A stretch of 16,066 bases of DNA from Sediminibacterium sp. Lineage in GTDB: Bacteria > Bacteroidota > Bacteroidia > Chitinophagales > Chitinophagaceae. This document shows positions 15,063 through 16,066 of the stretch, piece after piece. Each line of letters starts with the position of its first letter. The first letter of the stretch is position 1. The DNA lies in assembly GCA_023263235.1 (NCBI GenBank), contig JALQXE010000107.1:1-16066 (forward strand), in the 5' to 3' direction. Under the pieces are notes generated by a model. It searched no databases, was not told the DNA's origin, and saw nothing but the letters and a program-made list of their open reading frames with translations. The translations under genes and the position numbers were made by a program.

Positions 15063-15064
15063 CT

Positions 15065-15628
15065 TTAACATTCTATTTCATCAGAAATGCCATATTCGGG
15101 TATTTTTCCCTTGTATTGTTTAAAAAAATCAATAATTTTTCTAAAATCAGCCTTCATTTCGGGCCCTGTTTCAAAGGGCTCAGCAAAAACCACTCTTCTA
15201 TTTTCAAAATCTAAGGCAATCATCACAAGAGGAACTTGTGCATTTTTGGCAATATGATAGAATCCGGTTTTGAGCTTGTTCACTTTTGTTCTAGTGCCTT
15301 CTGGGGAGAGTGCTAAATGAAAACTTTCGTTACTATTAAATAATTGTACCACCTGGTCTACCATATTATTGTTTTTGGAACGATCTACTGGACTTCCCCC
15401 CATACTTTTTAAAATCCAGCTGAATGGAGGAATAAATAGCTCTTTTTTGCCCAAGAATCTAACAAATTCTAAATGAAGCAATTTTCTAAAAGCTACTCCA
15501 AGAAAAAAATCATTACGATGTGTGTGGGGGGCCACAATTACTACCGATTTTTTTAAATGATAAGGAAAAGCGCCTTCCACTTTCCACCCAAGAATATTAA
15601 AATACCACCACCTTAAGAGTTGATGCAT
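15065..15628 (-). CDS. PlsC-family 1-acyl-glycerol-3-phosphate acyltransferase-like protein
   Basis: A 187-residue protein of the lysophospholipid acyltransferase superfamily, which transfers acyl chains to glycerophospholipid or related acceptors at the inner membrane. Motif I is H35-T-H-R-N-D40 (HX4D, the catalytic dyad). The segment KSMGGSPVDRS (74-84) fits the acceptor-binding motif, and SPEGTRTK (108-115) is the PEGTR-type phosphate-binding motif. The short N-terminus has an aromatic hydrophobic segment (LLRWWYFNILGW) that may sit in the membrane. The protein is shorter than typical PlsC (about 240 residues) and belongs to the compact type common in Bacteroidota, whose acyl acceptor is less certain and could be an ornithine-lipid or other lyso-lipid. 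Its start overlaps the end of mnmH by 16 bases, so the two are probably co-transcribed and translationally coupled. Confidence 0.85.
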   Translation of the reverse strand: MHQLLRWWYFNILGWKVEGAFPYHLKKSVVIVAPHTHRNDFFLGVAFRKLLHLEFVRFLGKKELFIPPFSWILKSMGGSPVDRSKNNNMVDQVVQLFNSNESFHLALSPEGTRTKVNKLKTGFYHIAKNAQVPLVMIALDFENRRVVFAEPFETGPEMKADFRKIIDFFKQYKGKIPEYGISDEIEC

Positions 15629-16066
15629 GATTGTATTAATTTTGCATTTTCAATAGGATCTACTTTGTTCGCTTCAATAGGTATAAGCTTTCTATCTTTC
15701 TCATACCATTTATCATAGTAAGATAATAAAATTTGAAATGCGGCTTTAATATCTTTTTCTAAAATATAATTTATCGCGTTTTTAGTTTCTAAACCACCCA
15801 ATCTTTTTTGAATTCTATAAGTTGCAGCAATTAGGTCTTCTGCTTTAAAACTTCCATAACCTTGAACAATAAAATCTAATCTTGAGTCAAAAGGAATTTT
15901 AATAAAATAACAATCGCTACTTCTTAATAATTTAAAAAATGGAGTGGGCAACATCACTGTTCCAATTCTTTGACTTTCATCTTCTATTAAAATAGTTTTA
16001 TCCGACAAAGCAAAAAGTTCAGTTGCCAATTTGTTTTCAAACATTTCTTGAGATGGCTGTTTCTCT
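15613..16066 (-). CDS. mnmH: tRNA 2-selenouridine synthase, C-terminal part
   Basis: The visible part covers the last 150 or so residues. The frame stays open to the right edge, and the codons beyond the internal ATG at 16044 read EKQPSQE before MFEN, which matches the conserved QPSQ-x-x-FEN segment of MnmH/SelU. The gene therefore continues outside the window. MnmH replaces sulfur of 2-thiouridine at the tRNA wobble position with selenium from selenophosphate, through a geranylated intermediate. Features seen include IEDESQRIGTVMLP, typical of the C-terminal P-loop domain in this family, then FDSRLDFIVQGYGSF, a helical region around LIAATYRIQKRLGG and YYDKWYEKDRK. The N-terminal rhodanese domain with the catalytic cysteine and the P-loop itself are outside. 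The gene makes sense only if the genome also has selD, which cannot be checked here. Confidence 0.8.
   Translation of the reverse strand, partial: EKQPSQEMFENKLATELFALSDKTILIEDESQRIGTVMLPTPFFKLLRSSDCYFIKIPFDSRLDFIVQGYGSFKAEDLIAATYRIQKRLGGLETKNAINYILEKDIKAAFQILLSYYDKWYEKDRKLIPIEANKVDPIENAKLIQSCINS

Noticed and set aside
1..16066. Defence system, phage, insertion sequence, CRISPR array or tRNA
   Set aside because: No nuclease, transposase, integrase or regularly spaced repeat was seen, and no tRNA-like cloverleaf was noticed in the short intergenic gaps. The gene content is metabolic, envelope and repair.

Overview
This window most likely comes from an AT-rich member of the Bacteroidota, plausibly a Chitinophagaceae-type bacterium. 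Three signs point there. Several genes are preceded by the Bacteroidota -7 promoter box TAnnTTTG instead of an E. coli-type -35/-10, and clear Shine-Dalgarno sequences are mostly absent. Exported proteins often carry lipoprotein signals. The gene families (a Bacteroidota-style OmpA lipoprotein, an Nfu protein, a PcrA/UvrD helicase with a C-terminal Tudor-like domain, MnmH) are typical of the phylum. The assignment is inferred from gene content and signals, not from a marker gene.

Left part, plus strand (1-4698): the tail of an iron-containing alcohol dehydrogenase-family gene runs off the left edge. It is followed 23 bases later by a secreted GH42 beta-galactosidase-like enzyme. Next, behind its own well-formed promoter, comes a two-domain protein that fuses an APH-type small-molecule kinase to a class III PLP enzyme closely resembling the ethanolamine-phosphate / phosphohydroxylysine phospho-lyases. 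That fusion is the most distinctive metabolic gene here.

Middle part, plus strand (4699-10929): a short acidic exported protein of unknown function precedes a complete tripartite RND efflux operon. It encodes a periplasmic adaptor lipoprotein, an HAE1-type inner-membrane pump and a TolC/NodT-type outer-membrane lipoprotein, tightly spaced or overlapping. The operon ends in a 21-bp perfect inverted repeat that can serve as a bidirectional terminator for the convergent genes. No regulator gene for the pump lies in the window.

Right part, minus strand (10947-16066): in transcription order these are the 3' part of mnmH (tRNA 2-selenouridine synthase), an overlapping PlsC-like acyltransferase, an OmpA-family lipoprotein, a PcrA/UvrD helicase and an Nfu-type iron-sulfur carrier. 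Rho-independent terminators separate the OmpA gene from the helicase and the helicase from nfu. These are mostly housekeeping functions.

I saw no tRNA, rRNA, CRISPR array, insertion sequence, phage gene or toxin-antitoxin pair. No intergenic stretch exceeds 300 bases; the largest lie between 4699-4773, 5137-5243, 11547-11642 and 14964-15064. The window looks mainly like ordinary chromosome. The points most worth a second look are the kinase/phospho-lyase fusion, the unknown acidic secreted protein with its nearly leaderless promoter and downstream palindrome, and the Asp-Asn variant of the RND proton-relay motif.
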